Of a stretch of 28,937 nt of DNA, positions 7,430-15,153 are shown in pieces (the stretch's first letter is position 1; every line of letters begins with the position of its first letter). Below the pieces are notes generated by a model. That model worked only from the letters and a program-made list of their open reading frames with translations. It ran no database searches and had not been told where the DNA came from. Made by a program: the position numbers and the translations under genes. The DNA comes from JAVMKJ01 sp031732875 (lineage in GTDB: Bacteria > Pseudomonadota > Gammaproteobacteria > Competibacterales > Competibacteraceae). The DNA lies in contig JAVMKL010000131.1 of assembly GCA_031732875.1 (NCBI GenBank), forward strand, positions 1 through 28,937, in the 5' to 3' direction.

Positions 7430-10291
7430 ATGACCCCAAGGGAATTTATCCGCAAGTGGCAAGCCGCCGACCTCAAGGAGCGTTCGGCGGCCCAGGAACA
7501 CTTCATCGACCTGTGCCGGTTGCTGGGCGAACCGACGCCCGCCGAGGCCGATCCGAGCGGCGAGTGGTATTGCTTCGAAAAAGGCGCGTCCAAGCTCGGC
7601 GGCGGGGAAGGCTGGGCCGATGTGTGGAAGCGCGGCTGCTTCGGCTGGGAATACAAAGGCAAGCGCAAGGACCTCAAGGCCGCTTACGTGCAGTTGCAGC
7701 AATACGCCGTGGCCCTGGAAAGCCCGCCGTTGCTGGTGGTGTGCGATCTCGATCGGTTCCGTATCCATACCCACTGGACGAACACGGTCCAGCAGGTTTA
7801 CGAGATCGCGCTCGACGACCTGCACGACGCCGACCAGCGTCAACGGCTCAAGTGGCTTTTCACGGACCCGGAACGCCTGAAACCCGGCAAGACCCGCCAG
7901 ACCCTGACCGAGGAAGCCGCCGAACGGTTCGCGAGTCTGGCGCAAGGTCTGCGCGCCCAAGGCCACGAGCCGCAGGCCGTGGCCCACTTCATCAACCGGT
8001 TGGTGTTCTGCATGTTCGCGGAAGACATCGGGTTGTTGCCCAACCAGATGTTTACCCGGTTGTTGGAACACGCCGTCATCCGTCCCGCCGACTTTACCGA
8101 CATGGCGCGGGATTTGTTCCGGGCGATGCGGTTCGGCGGGCGGATCGGCTTCGAGCGTGTCGAGTGGTTCAACGGGGGGTTGTTCGACAGTGACGAGGCG
8201 CTACCACTCGATTCGCCCGCCATCGATCGAGTGTTGCAAGCGGCCCGGCTGGATTGGAGCGATATCGATCCGTCGATCTTCGGCACCCTGTTCGAGCGCG
8301 GCCTCGACCCGGACAAACGCAGCCAGTTGGGCGCGCACTACACCGACCGCGACAAAATCATGCTGCTGGTGGAGCCGGTCATCGTCCGGTTCCTGCAAGT
8401 GGAGTGGGAAGGCATCAAGGCCCAACTGGCCGAGCAGCTCGTTAAGGCCCGCGCCGCCAAAAGCCCGGCGACCGCGACCAGGGCGCGAAAGGCCGCTCAG
8501 GATCTGCATAACGGCTTTCTCGAACGCTTGCGGCAGGCACGCATCCTGGACCCCGCCTGCGGGTCCGGCAATTTCCTGTATCTGGCGCTGCTGGCCCTCA
8601 AGGACTTGGAGCACCGCGCCAATCTGGATGCCGAGACCCTCGGGCTGGACCGGCAGTTTCCATCCGTGGGGCCGGAGTGCGTCAAGGGCCTCGAAATCAA
8701 TCCCTACGCCGCCGAACTGGCCCGCATCACCGTCTGGATCGGGGAAATCCAGTGGATGCGCCGCAATGGCTTCGACGTGTCCCGCCAGCCGATTTTGCGG
8801 CCGCTGGACACCATCGAATGCCGGGACGCGCTGTTGAACCCGGACGGCAGCGAAGCCGCCTGGCCGGAGGCGGAGTTCATCGTCGGCAACCCGCCGTTTC
8901 TGGGCGACAAGAAGCAATTGGCCGAATTGGGCGAGCAGTACGTCGCCACCTTGCGCCGGACCTACGCCGGCCGCGTCCCCGGCGGCGCCGACCTGGTCTG
9001 CTACTGGTTCGAGAAAGCCCGCGCCCGAATCGAAGCCGGGCAGGCGCGGCAGGCTGGATTGGTCGCCACCAATTCGATTCGTCAAAAGCGCAACCGGCCG
9101 GTGCTGGAGCGTATCCGCCAGACCGGCCGCATCTTTCATGCGTGGTCCGATCGGGAATGGGTCAACGAAGGTGCGGCGGTGCGCGTGTCGCTGATTGGCT
9201 TTGGCGGGCGGGAACACGGACAGTCGGCGATGCTCGACGGGCGACCGATTCGCGAGATTTACCCAGATCTGACCGGCGCAGGCGAGGGTGCCGGCGAACT
9301 GGATCTGACCCAGGCCCGAGCATTGCCTGAAAATGTTGGATGTTCGTTTTTCGGCCTGTGTCTGGCGGGGGCGTTCGCGGTGGACAGCGACACGGCCCGA
9401 CAGTGGCTGCGTCAGCCGAACCCGCACGGGCGCCCGAATAGCGAGGTGCTGCGCCCGATCTGGAACGGCGTCGACGTTACCCAGGGCTGGAAAGGGCGTT
9501 GGGTGATCGACTTCGGAACCGGTATGAACGAAGCAGAGGCGGCACTCTACGAAGCGCCTTTCGCTCGCGTGTTGGCGAAGGTGAAGCCGGTACGCATGAC
9601 CAACCGTGAAAGATCGCGGGTTGAATACTGGTGGCGGCATGGCCGCCCACGCCCCGAATTGCGCGGCAAACTGGCTGGCCTGTCGCGCTACATCGCCACA
9701 CCGGAAACCGCCAAGCACCGGTTCTTCGTCTGGTTCCCAATCAGCGCCGCGCCCGAGCACAGCCTGATCGTGATTCCCCGCGATGACGACGTGACCTTTG
9801 GCGTGCTGTCGTCGCGGTTTCATACCGTTTGGGCGCTGGCCAAAGGCGGGAGAATGGGACATGGCAACGATCCCCGCTACAACTCGACCATGACTTTCGA
9901 GACCTACCCCTTCCCCGAAGGCTTGACGCCCAACCTTTCCGCCGCCGACTACGCCGACGATCCACGGGTGCGGGCCATCGCGTGGGCCGCTCGCCGCCTG
10001 AACGAACTCCGGGAAAACTGGCTCGATCCCCCGGAGTGGGTTCGGCGGGTGCCGGAAGTGGTGCCGGGCTATCCCGACCGGCTGTTGCCGGTGGACGATC
10101 AGGCCGCCGTCCTGCTCAAAAAGCGCACCTTGACCAACCTTTACAACGAGCGCCCCGCGTGGCTGGTTAACGCTCATCGCGATCTGGACGCGGCCGTTGC
10201 CGCTGCCTACGACTGGCCGGCGGACCTCGGCGACGATCAGGTTCTGCGGCGGTTGCTGGAACTGAACCTGGCGCGCGCGGGGAGAAGTTGA
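7430..10291 (+). CDS. Type IIL (MmeI-like) single-chain restriction-modification enzyme
   Basis: A 953-residue protein, close to MmeI (919). The N-terminal nuclease carries D-X9-EXK exactly (Asp64, then EYK at 74-76), the MmeI-type PD-(D/E)XK site. A helical spacer follows, then an N6-adenine methyltransferase with motif I DPACGSGNF (374-382) and motif IV NPPF (487-490), and a C-terminal target-recognition region (about 620-950). Known type IIL enzymes methylate one strand of an asymmetric site and cut about 20 bp away, so one polypeptide does both jobs and no separate nuclease gene is needed; none is seen. The frame extends upstream into the GTPase gene, but ATG 7430 gives the conserved MTPREFIRKW start. 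The recognition sequence cannot be deduced here. A methylase-only defence component (BREX PglX or DISARM-type) is less likely given the intact nuclease motif. Confidence 0.88.
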   Translation: MTPREFIRKWQAADLKERSAAQEHFIDLCRLLGEPTPAEADPSGEWYCFEKGASKLGGGEGWADVWKRGCFGWEYKGKRKDLKAAYVQLQQYAVALESPPLLVVCDLDRFRIHTHWTNTVQQVYEIALDDLHDADQRQRLKWLFTDPERLKPGKTRQTLTEEAAERFASLAQGLRAQGHEPQAVAHFINRLVFCMFAEDIGLLPNQMFTRLLEHAVIRPADFTDMARDLFRAMRFGGRIGFERVEWFNGGLFDSDEALPLDSPAIDRVLQAARLDWSDIDPSIFGTLFERGLDPDKRSQLGAHYTDRDKIMLLVEPVIVRFLQVEWEGIKAQLAEQLVKARAAKSPATATRARKAAQDLHNGFLERLRQARILDPACGSGNFLYLALLALKDLEHRANLDAETLGLDRQFPSVGPECVKGLEINPYAAELARITVWIGEIQWMRRNGFDVSRQPILRPLDTIECRDALLNPDGSEAAWPEAEFIVGNPPFLGDKKQLAELGEQYVATLRRTYAGRVPGGADLVCYWFEKARARIEAGQARQAGLVATNSIRQKRNRPVLERIRQTGRIFHAWSDREWVNEGAAVRVSLIGFGGREHGQSAMLDGRPIREIYPDLTGAGEGAGELDLTQARALPENVGCSFFGLCLAGAFAVDSDTARQWLRQPNPHGRPNSEVLRPIWNGVDVTQGWKGRWVIDFGTGMNEAEAALYEAPFARVLAKVKPVRMTNRERSRVEYWWRHGRPRPELRGKLAGLSRYIATPETAKHRFFVWFPISAAPEHSLIVIPRDDDVTFGVLSSRFHTVWALAKGGRMGHGNDPRYNSTMTFETYPFPEGLTPNLSAADYADDPRVRAIAWAARRLNELRENWLDPPEWVRRVPEVVPGYPDRLLPVDDQAAVLLKKRTLTNLYNERPAWLVNAHRDLDAAVAAAYDWPADLGDDQVLRRLLELNLARAGRS

Positions 10292-10299
10292 GGTATTGA

Positions 10300-10563
10300 A
10301 AAGTCTTTGTCCCGATCTGGCTGGTGGCCGCCGCGGCCAATATGTGGATGAGAATTTCCCAAGCGGGCTATTCGGCTGCCGAAGAATTTCCCATCTTCTC
10401 GCTGGTATTCTTCGTGCTGTCTATCGCGACGCTGCTGGTCGGGTGGAGGTTTTCGCGAGTCACCCAAGCTGGATTTGCAAGATCCAGCCCATCATCAGCT
10501 TCGACCGATTCGCGGTCGATCAGGAGAGAGAGTTATGGGCAAAAATCGATTGGAAGCCTTTAG
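10300..10563 (+). pseudogene. Small membrane protein, possibly decayed
   Basis: After the TGA at 10297-10299 the frame reads KVFVPIWLVAAAANMWMRIS, then a helix-like stretch rich in F, L, V and I, ending in WRFSRV near 10460. This looks like a genuine short membrane protein with two hydrophobic segments. However, no ATG precedes the first segment (the first usable start is GTG at 10324), and the frame runs without a natural stop into low-quality sequence that overlaps the next gene. One base too many in the AAAA run at 10299-10302 would explain the missing start: deleting it joins a TTG at 10296 to this frame. It may be a decayed gene, a sequencing error, or a short real gene starting at GTG. 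Confidence 0.4.
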
Positions 10564-11110
10564 CGATGGCGTACTCGCCATCATCATCACCATCATGGTA
10601 CTGGAGATGAAGGTGCCGCATGGTGATGGCTTCCCTGCATTACGTCCGTTGTTGCCGGTCTTTCTCAGCTATGTGCTGAGTTTCGTTTATGTGGGCATCT
10701 ACTGGAACAATCACCACCATATGTTTCATGCCACGCAGCAGGTGAACGGCATCATTTTATGGGCTAACCTGCATCTGCTGTTCTGGCTGTCGCTGTTTCC
10801 ATTTGTGACCGGCTGGATGGGTGAGAACCACTTCGCGCCAGCGCCCACCGCGCTCTACGGCGTGGTGCTGTTGATGGCGGCGCTGGCGTACTGGCTCTTG
10901 CAGCGGGCCATTATCGCCAGGCAGGGCAAAGACTCCCTGCTGGCCGTGGCGGTTGGGAGGGACCTCAAAGGTAAACTGTCGCCGGTCTTATACGCGCTTG
11001 CCATCCCTTCCGCGTTCGTTCAACCGTGGATTGCAGGGGGGATATACGTACTGGTCGCGATGATGTGGCTTATCCCCGACCGTCGCATCGAGAGGGTATT
11101 TAGCGAGTAA
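10535..11110 (+). CDS. TMEM175/DUF1211 family potassium-channel-like membrane protein
   Basis: A 191-residue inner-membrane protein. The family signature is at the N-terminus: RLEAFSDGVLAIIITIMVLE (residues 5-24), matching RxxxFSDGVxAIxxTxxxLE in the first helix, which lines the pore of bacterial TMEM175 potassium channels. About six hydrophobic segments follow, including the conserved YWNNHHHMF region. The length matches bacterial single-repeat members, which act as tetramers. ATG 10535 has an AGGAGA ribosome site at the right distance. It is convergent with the NTF2-like gene, 33 bp apart. No partner gene is evident. Confidence 0.87.
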   Translation: MGKNRLEAFSDGVLAIIITIMVLEMKVPHGDGFPALRPLLPVFLSYVLSFVYVGIYWNNHHHMFHATQQVNGIILWANLHLLFWLSLFPFVTGWMGENHFAPAPTALYGVVLLMAALAYWLLQRAIIARQGKDSLLAVAVGRDLKGKLSPVLYALAIPSAFVQPWIAGGIYVLVAMMWLIPDRRIERVFSE

Positions 11111-11143
11111 AAAGAACGCCAATTTCACCATCCGGTCTGGCGG

Positions 11144-11548
11144 CTACGGTCGCAACAGGCGAACCGCCCGCTGATGTTCCGCCTGCCGGGCCGAATCCCA
11201 GTCCCCGGTGCAATAGACGGCAATCTCGGCGATGGAATCGCCGGCCATGTCCGCACGGATCAGTTCCCGGCAATGCCACGATTTGCCATCCTGTTCCCAG
11301 CGTTCTTCAACTTCCAGCACAAAACCGGTGGGTGTGGGATCGCAGCGCCAGCGCGGAACCCGGCCCGGACTGGGATGTCCTTGGCGGCGCAGCGCCACCA
11401 CCGATTCCCGTCCTTGCGCTTGCAGTCGCCACAGCGGCAAGGTGAAGTCGCAAAAGACGTTGTCGGCGAACAGTCCTGGCGGCACTTCACCGGTTTCCAG
11501 GAATTGGATCAGGCGCAGGGCCATCTCTCGGGCTGCTTCTGGGGTCAT
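11144..11548 (-). CDS. NTF2-fold (SnoaL-like) protein of unknown function
   Basis: A 134-residue small protein with the pattern of the nuclear transport factor 2 fold: an N-terminal helix, a short region around FADNVFCDFTLP, then strands (GFVLEVEERWEQDGKSWHCRELIRADM). Family members are small-molecule-binding pockets or enzymes with varied roles. The start at 11548 is chosen because GAGGTGATCC precedes that ATG; a longer frame to 11578 has no ribosome site. It lies 106 bp after another NTF2-like gene on the same strand. The function cannot be stated. Confidence 0.6.
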   Translation of the reverse strand: MTPEAAREMALRLIQFLETGEVPPGLFADNVFCDFTLPLWRLQAQGRESVVALRRQGHPSPGRVPRWRCDPTPTGFVLEVEERWEQDGKSWHCRELIRADMAGDSIAEIAVYCTGDWDSARQAEHQRAVRLLRP

Positions 11549-11654
11549 CGGATCACCTCGTGGAACAATGTCGTTCATTCATCGGCCGCGTCCGCCACAA
11601 CTCGATGGGTCGCACTGAATCCCCGCGATTTCGAAGGCCGAGGGCGTTGCCGGA

Positions 11655-12062
11655 TTACCCGGCAAAGGCAGTTGCGATAGCGTGCGTATCCTCGTAGGAG
11701 CGAAACGCGACCACCCGACCGTTTTTCACGGTCCACGCCATGGCCCACTCGCTCGCATACTCGCGTCCGGTGGCTTTGGCCCGGCCGGTCCAGCCGCCGA
11801 GCACCACGACCCGATCCCCCTGGGCGAGAAACTCGCGCGGTTCGAAGGTCCGCACCTCGATGCTCGCATCCAGCGTTTCAAAAAACTCCCGCACTTGCGC
11901 CAGGCCGTGGCGCGTTCCCGCATAGGGTATGGTGTCCGGCCCGGCATTGATCCAGTCGACCGCTGGATCGAGGGCCGCCAGCAGCGCGGGGATATCGCCG
12001 CGCCCGAAGTCCGCGTACAGCCGCTGAATCGTTTCGATGTTCGCTGATTCGTTCATCATCAT
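11655..12062 (-). CDS. SnoaL/ketosteroid-isomerase-like NTF2-fold protein
   Basis: A 135-residue protein with the classic SnoaL-like layout: ETIQRLYADFGRGDIPALLAALDPAVDW at the start, FETLDASIEVRTFEPREFLA in the middle, and WAMAWTVKNGRVVAFRSYEDT at the end. Such proteins are often annotated as ketosteroid-isomerase-related and their substrates are mostly unknown. Three ATGs stand in a row (12062, 12059, 12056) after GAGGAGAG; the third has the best spacing and may be the true start. It is followed in the same direction by a second, weakly similar NTF2-fold gene. Confidence 0.8.
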   Translation of the reverse strand: MMMNESANIETIQRLYADFGRGDIPALLAALDPAVDWINAGPDTIPYAGTRHGLAQVREFFETLDASIEVRTFEPREFLAQGDRVVVLGGWTGRAKATGREYASEWAMAWTVKNGRVVAFRSYEDTHAIATAFAG

Positions 12063-12339
12063 CTCTCCTCAGGGGTAGGGCGTCTACCGGAAAACGGCGA
12101 CGTTCCTTCTCTTATGCGTCGGCGAGCGCCGTTTGGATGCAGGGCATCCACCGGATGGAAAATTTTGGCCATTTCCAAGATGGGACAGTTCCGATGGCCA
12201 CGACGGTTCGCCATCGGGCCGGTGGTGGTTAACAGTTTCCGAAAAGCTAAATATTACAATTCCTTCCCGCCGGATTTTGATAATCGTTATATGGAAACTC
12301 CATTAGCCCAAACATCACGATATTTTCTGGAGACCTTCC

Positions 12340-13995
12340 GTGGAAAAGGTGTGGCTGAAGCGCTATCCGCCCAACGTGCCGGCGGAAATCAATCCCGATG
12401 AATACGCCTCGCTGGTCGAGATGTTCGAACGGAGTTGCCGAAAATTCAGCGCGAAGAATGCCTTCGCCAACATGGGTTACGGCATGACCTATGCCGAACT
12501 GGACCAGAAAAGCCGGGCGTTCGCTGCCTGGCTGCAACAGGATTTGGGGCTGGCGAAGGGCGAGCGGGTGGCGATCATGCTGCCCAACCTGCTGCAATAT
12601 CCGGTGGCGCTGTTCGGCGTGCTGCGCGCGGGTTTGATCGCGGTCAACGTCAATCCGCTCTACACCCCGCGCGAACTGGAACATCAACTGAAGGATTCCG
12701 GGGCCAAGGCGATCCTGATTCTCGCCAACTTTGCCCACGTACTGGCCGAGGTCATCGACCGAACCGAGATCAGGAAGGCCATCGTCACCGAGATCGGCGA
12801 CCTGCTGCCATTCTGGAAGGCCAAGGTGGTGAATCTGGTGGTCAGGCACGTCAAGAAGATGGTGCCGGACTACACCCTGTCAAATACCATCGGCTTCAAC
12901 GAAACCCTGGCCATCGGCAGTCGTCGCAAGCTGGAACCGGTCCCGGTGAGTGGTGAGGACCTGGCCTTCCTGCAATACACCGGCGGCACCACCGGCGTGT
13001 CCAAGGGCGCGATGCTGACCCACCGCAACATGCTCGCCAACATGCAACAGATTTCCGCCTGGGTCGGTTCGGCGATCCGCGACGGCGAGGAGATCGTCGT
13101 CACCGCCCTGCCGCTGTACCACATCTTCTGCCTGACGGTGAACTGCATGTGCTTCGTCCGCCATGGTGGCCTGAACCTGCTGATTACCAATCCCCGCGAC
13201 ATCGGACCGTCCGTTTCGGAAATCCGATCGTGGAAGTTCACCGTCATCACCGGTGTCAACACCCTGTTCAACGCCCTGGTCAACCATGAGAAATTCCGGC
13301 AACTCGACTTCTCGGCGCTGCGGCTGGCGGTCGGCGGCGGCACGGCGGTGCAGCAGGCGGTGGCCGAACGCTGGCAGGCCATGACCGGCGTGCCGATTCT
13401 GGAAGGCTACGGCCTGACCGAGGCCGCGCCGGTGCTCTGCGTCAATCCCGTCGACATCACCGGTTTCACCGGCAACATCGGCCTGCCGCTACCGTCTACC
13501 GACATCCGCCTGTGCGACGAAGAGGGCAACGAGGTACCTCCGGGCGAGCGGGGCGAGCTGTGCGCGCGTGGCCCGCAGGTGATGCGCGGTTACTGGCAAC
13601 GACTCGAGGAAACCGCCCGCGCGATCCGCGACGGCTGGCTGCTGACCGGCGACGTCGCCACCATGGACGAGCGGGGCTGCTTCCGCATCGTCGACCGCAA
13701 GAAGGACCTGATCCTGGTATCGGGCTTCAACGTCTATCCCAACGAGATTGAGGACGTCGTCATGGGTTGCGAGGGCGTGCTGGAGGTGGCCTGCATCGGG
13801 GTGCCGGACGAGAAGAGCGGCGAGGCGGTCAAGGCGTACGTGGTGCTCAAGCCGGGGGTGGAACTGACCGTCGAGGCCATCCTCGCTCACTGTCGCACCC
13901 AACTCACCGGCTACAAGATGCCTCGGCGGATCGAGTTCCGCGACAGCCTGCCCAAGTCGAACGTCGGCAAGATTTTGCGGCGGGAACTGCGCTGA
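12340..13995 (+). CDS. fadD: Long-chain fatty-acid-CoA ligase, FadD-type
   Basis: A 551-residue FadD-type acyl-CoA synthetase that activates long-chain fatty acids at the inner membrane during uptake, before beta-oxidation. The AMP-binding P-loop TGGTTGVSKG is at 214-223. GYGLTEAAPV follows at about 362-371, then the FACS signature (TGDVATMDERGCFRIVDRKK), and the C-terminal lysine is in KSNVGKILRRE. Length and order match E. coli FadD (561). The start is a GTG at 12340 with TGGAGA seven bases upstream. It differs clearly from the AlkK-like ligase at 155-1795, so the window holds two acyl-CoA ligases of different subfamilies. A FFLEELY-motif protein follows after 57 bp and probably shares the transcript. 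Confidence 0.93.
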   Translation: MEKVWLKRYPPNVPAEINPDEYASLVEMFERSCRKFSAKNAFANMGYGMTYAELDQKSRAFAAWLQQDLGLAKGERVAIMLPNLLQYPVALFGVLRAGLIAVNVNPLYTPRELEHQLKDSGAKAILILANFAHVLAEVIDRTEIRKAIVTEIGDLLPFWKAKVVNLVVRHVKKMVPDYTLSNTIGFNETLAIGSRRKLEPVPVSGEDLAFLQYTGGTTGVSKGAMLTHRNMLANMQQISAWVGSAIRDGEEIVVTALPLYHIFCLTVNCMCFVRHGGLNLLITNPRDIGPSVSEIRSWKFTVITGVNTLFNALVNHEKFRQLDFSALRLAVGGGTAVQQAVAERWQAMTGVPILEGYGLTEAAPVLCVNPVDITGFTGNIGLPLPSTDIRLCDEEGNEVPPGERGELCARGPQVMRGYWQRLEETARAIRDGWLLTGDVATMDERGCFRIVDRKKDLILVSGFNVYPNEIEDVVMGCEGVLEVACIGVPDEKSGEAVKAYVVLKPGVELTVEAILAHCRTQLTGYKMPRRIEFRDSLPKSNVGKILRRELR

Positions 13996-14020
13996 AGGTA
14001 ACTTCGTTCAACCCCTTCAG

Positions 14021-14042
14021 CCCTCCCCCGCGAGGAGGAGGG
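14021..14042 (+). promoter_or_regulatory. Stem-loop over the ribosome site of the FFLEELY gene
   Basis: CCCTCC (14021-14026) can pair with GGAGGG (14037-14042) across a 10-base loop, in the gap between fadD and the next gene. The right arm is part of the AGGAGGAGGGAG purine tract that serves as its ribosome site, so folding would hide it. No T-run follows, so it is not an intrinsic terminator. Control of translation is only a possibility. Confidence 0.3.
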
Positions 14043-14052
14043 AGCGTATTTT

Positions 14053-14790
14053 ATGGCCGAACATCAGCAAAACCAGAGCGCGGCCCGATTGCTGGAGCAG
14101 TTGCAACGCAGTCAGGCATTTCACGCCGATGGCGCAGCCGGGATGGAACGGGAACTCGGTATTCTGCGCCGCTGGCAGTCGGCGCGGCTGGCGCGCACCC
14201 ATGCCGATTTGTTGGACAGCCCGCGCTATCGGCCGGCGGCGGAGTTTTTTCTGGAGGAACTCTACGGCGACCGGGATTTTCGTCAGCGCGAGCACGATTT
14301 GGCCCGCACCGTTCCGGTGATGGCCCGCACCCTGCCCGCGGGGGTTCTGCGCACGGCGGCGCTGGCCCTGGAGCTCAACGCCCTGTCGCACGAACTGGAT
14401 GCCCGGCTGACGCGGATCCTGGTCGAGGAATTTCGCCTCCGCGACGAACTGGACGAGGCGGTCTATGTCGCCGCCTACCGCCGCTGCGCCCGCTACGATC
14501 CCCGCCGCCGTCAGCTCGAACTGATCGAGCGGCTCGGCCGGGACTTGCAGGGCATCGTCCACAAACGCTTCATCCATACCGCCCTGACGCTGGCCAAGGG
14601 CCCGGCGCGGCTGGCCGGAGTTGGGGAATTGCACCGATTCCTGGAAGCCGGATTCCGTGCCTTTCGCCACATGGGCGCGGAGGCGGGCATTTTCGTCACC
14701 ACCGTCGTCGGCCGCGAGCGCGCCATTCTGGAACGCATCCGCGCCGGCCATCCGCAGCCCCTGGAATTGGGGGATATGGGGAGTGGCTAG
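14053..14790 (+). CDS. FFLEELY-motif protein of unknown function
   Basis: A 245-residue, mostly helical, soluble-looking protein with no signal peptide. It contains FFLEELYGDRDFRQRE (residues 65-80), the hallmark of a conserved proteobacterial family named after this motif; no biochemical role is known to me. The middle region (DPRRRQLELIERLGRDLQGIVHKRF) is also well formed. It begins 57 bp after fadD on the same strand, behind a long purine-rich ribosome site, so a lipid-related role is suggested by position only. It ends convergently on the PHA-system gene; the palindrome CTAG at 14787-14790 supplies a TAG stop to both. Confidence 0.75.
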   Translation: MAEHQQNQSAARLLEQLQRSQAFHADGAAGMERELGILRRWQSARLARTHADLLDSPRYRPAAEFFLEELYGDRDFRQREHDLARTVPVMARTLPAGVLRTAALALELNALSHELDARLTRILVEEFRLRDELDEAVYVAAYRRCARYDPRRRQLELIERLGRDLQGIVHKRFIHTALTLAKGPARLAGVGELHRFLEAGFRAFRHMGAEAGIFVTTVVGRERAILERIRAGHPQPLELGDMGSG

Positions 14791-15080
14791 ACCAGCCCGG
14801 ACGGAGTTTGAAACAACTCGTCCAACTGGCGATGGATTTCCTGCTCCAGCCGGTGTTTCAGCGGTACCAGCAGAAAACCCAGCCGCACGTCGATTCGGAG
14901 TTCGCCCGGTTCCAGATCGATATGACCGCTGACCCCGGAGCGTTCGAAATGCAGGGAGTCGCCCTGCCAATGGTGGGTGAGTTCGTAACGCGCGGCCAGT
15001 TGGTCGGCGATGGTTTCCGCCGCCCGATGCGCCTGATCGAGCGTGAGTTCGTGCGAGCGATGAATGACGATATGGGACAT
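14787..15080 (-). CDS. Polyhydroxyalkanoic acid system family protein (PHA granule-region protein)
   Basis: A 97-residue protein matching the small PHA_gran_rgn family: MSHIVIHRSHELTLDQAHRA at the start, GDSLHFERSGVSGHIDL in the middle and RLGFLLVPLKHRLEQEIHRQLDELF at the end, the usual pattern and length. Members are encoded near PHA synthesis and granule genes in proteobacteria; the molecular role is not settled. It is the last gene of a likely minus-strand set after the ABC1 kinase and the lipase, 73 bp beyond the lipase stop. That gap contains four tandem copies of CACTGAGG ending two bases before the ATG, so the TGAGG ribosome-like word is present four times. Confidence 0.85.
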   Translation of the reverse strand: MSHIVIHRSHELTLDQAHRAAETIADQLAARYELTHHWQGDSLHFERSGVSGHIDLEPGELRIDVRLGFLLVPLKHRLEQEIHRQLDELFQTPSGLV

Positions 15081-15082
15081 GG

Positions 15083-15114
15083 CCTCAGTGCCTCAGTGCC
15101 TCAGTGCCTCAGTG
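15083..15114. repeat. Four perfect tandem copies of an 8-bp unit (CCTCAGTG)
   Basis: CCTCAGTG occurs four times in a row without a mismatch. On the coding strand of the PHA-system gene it reads CACTGAGG x4, ending two bases before the ATG at 15080. Each unit includes TGAGG, which could serve as a weak Shine-Dalgarno. In-frame TGA codons in the tract prevent read-through from upstream. Copy-number change by slipped-strand pairing would alter the leader but not the protein. Confidence 0.9.
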
Positions 15115-15153
15115 CTTCAAGCCTTGGCGATACCTCATTGCCCTGGCAACGTC

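Noticed and set aside
8201..10177. 658-codon open frame antisense to the type IIL restriction-modification gene
   Set aside because: The plus strand encodes clear nuclease and methylase motifs; the antisense product matches no family and is a codon-bias shadow.
12254..12284. Possible sigma-70 promoter for fadD (TTACAA, then GATAAT)
   Set aside because: The -10 is good, but the spacer is 19 bp and the -35 weak; not strong enough to list in AT-rich leader DNA.
12114..12401. Small plus-strand frame before fadD
   Set aside because: It overlaps the fadD start in another frame, has no ribosome site and matches no recognised protein.
15083..15114. Tandem repeat as a CRISPR or mobile-element trace
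   Set aside because: The units are 8 bp, directly adjacent, with no spacers; no cas or transposase gene is present.
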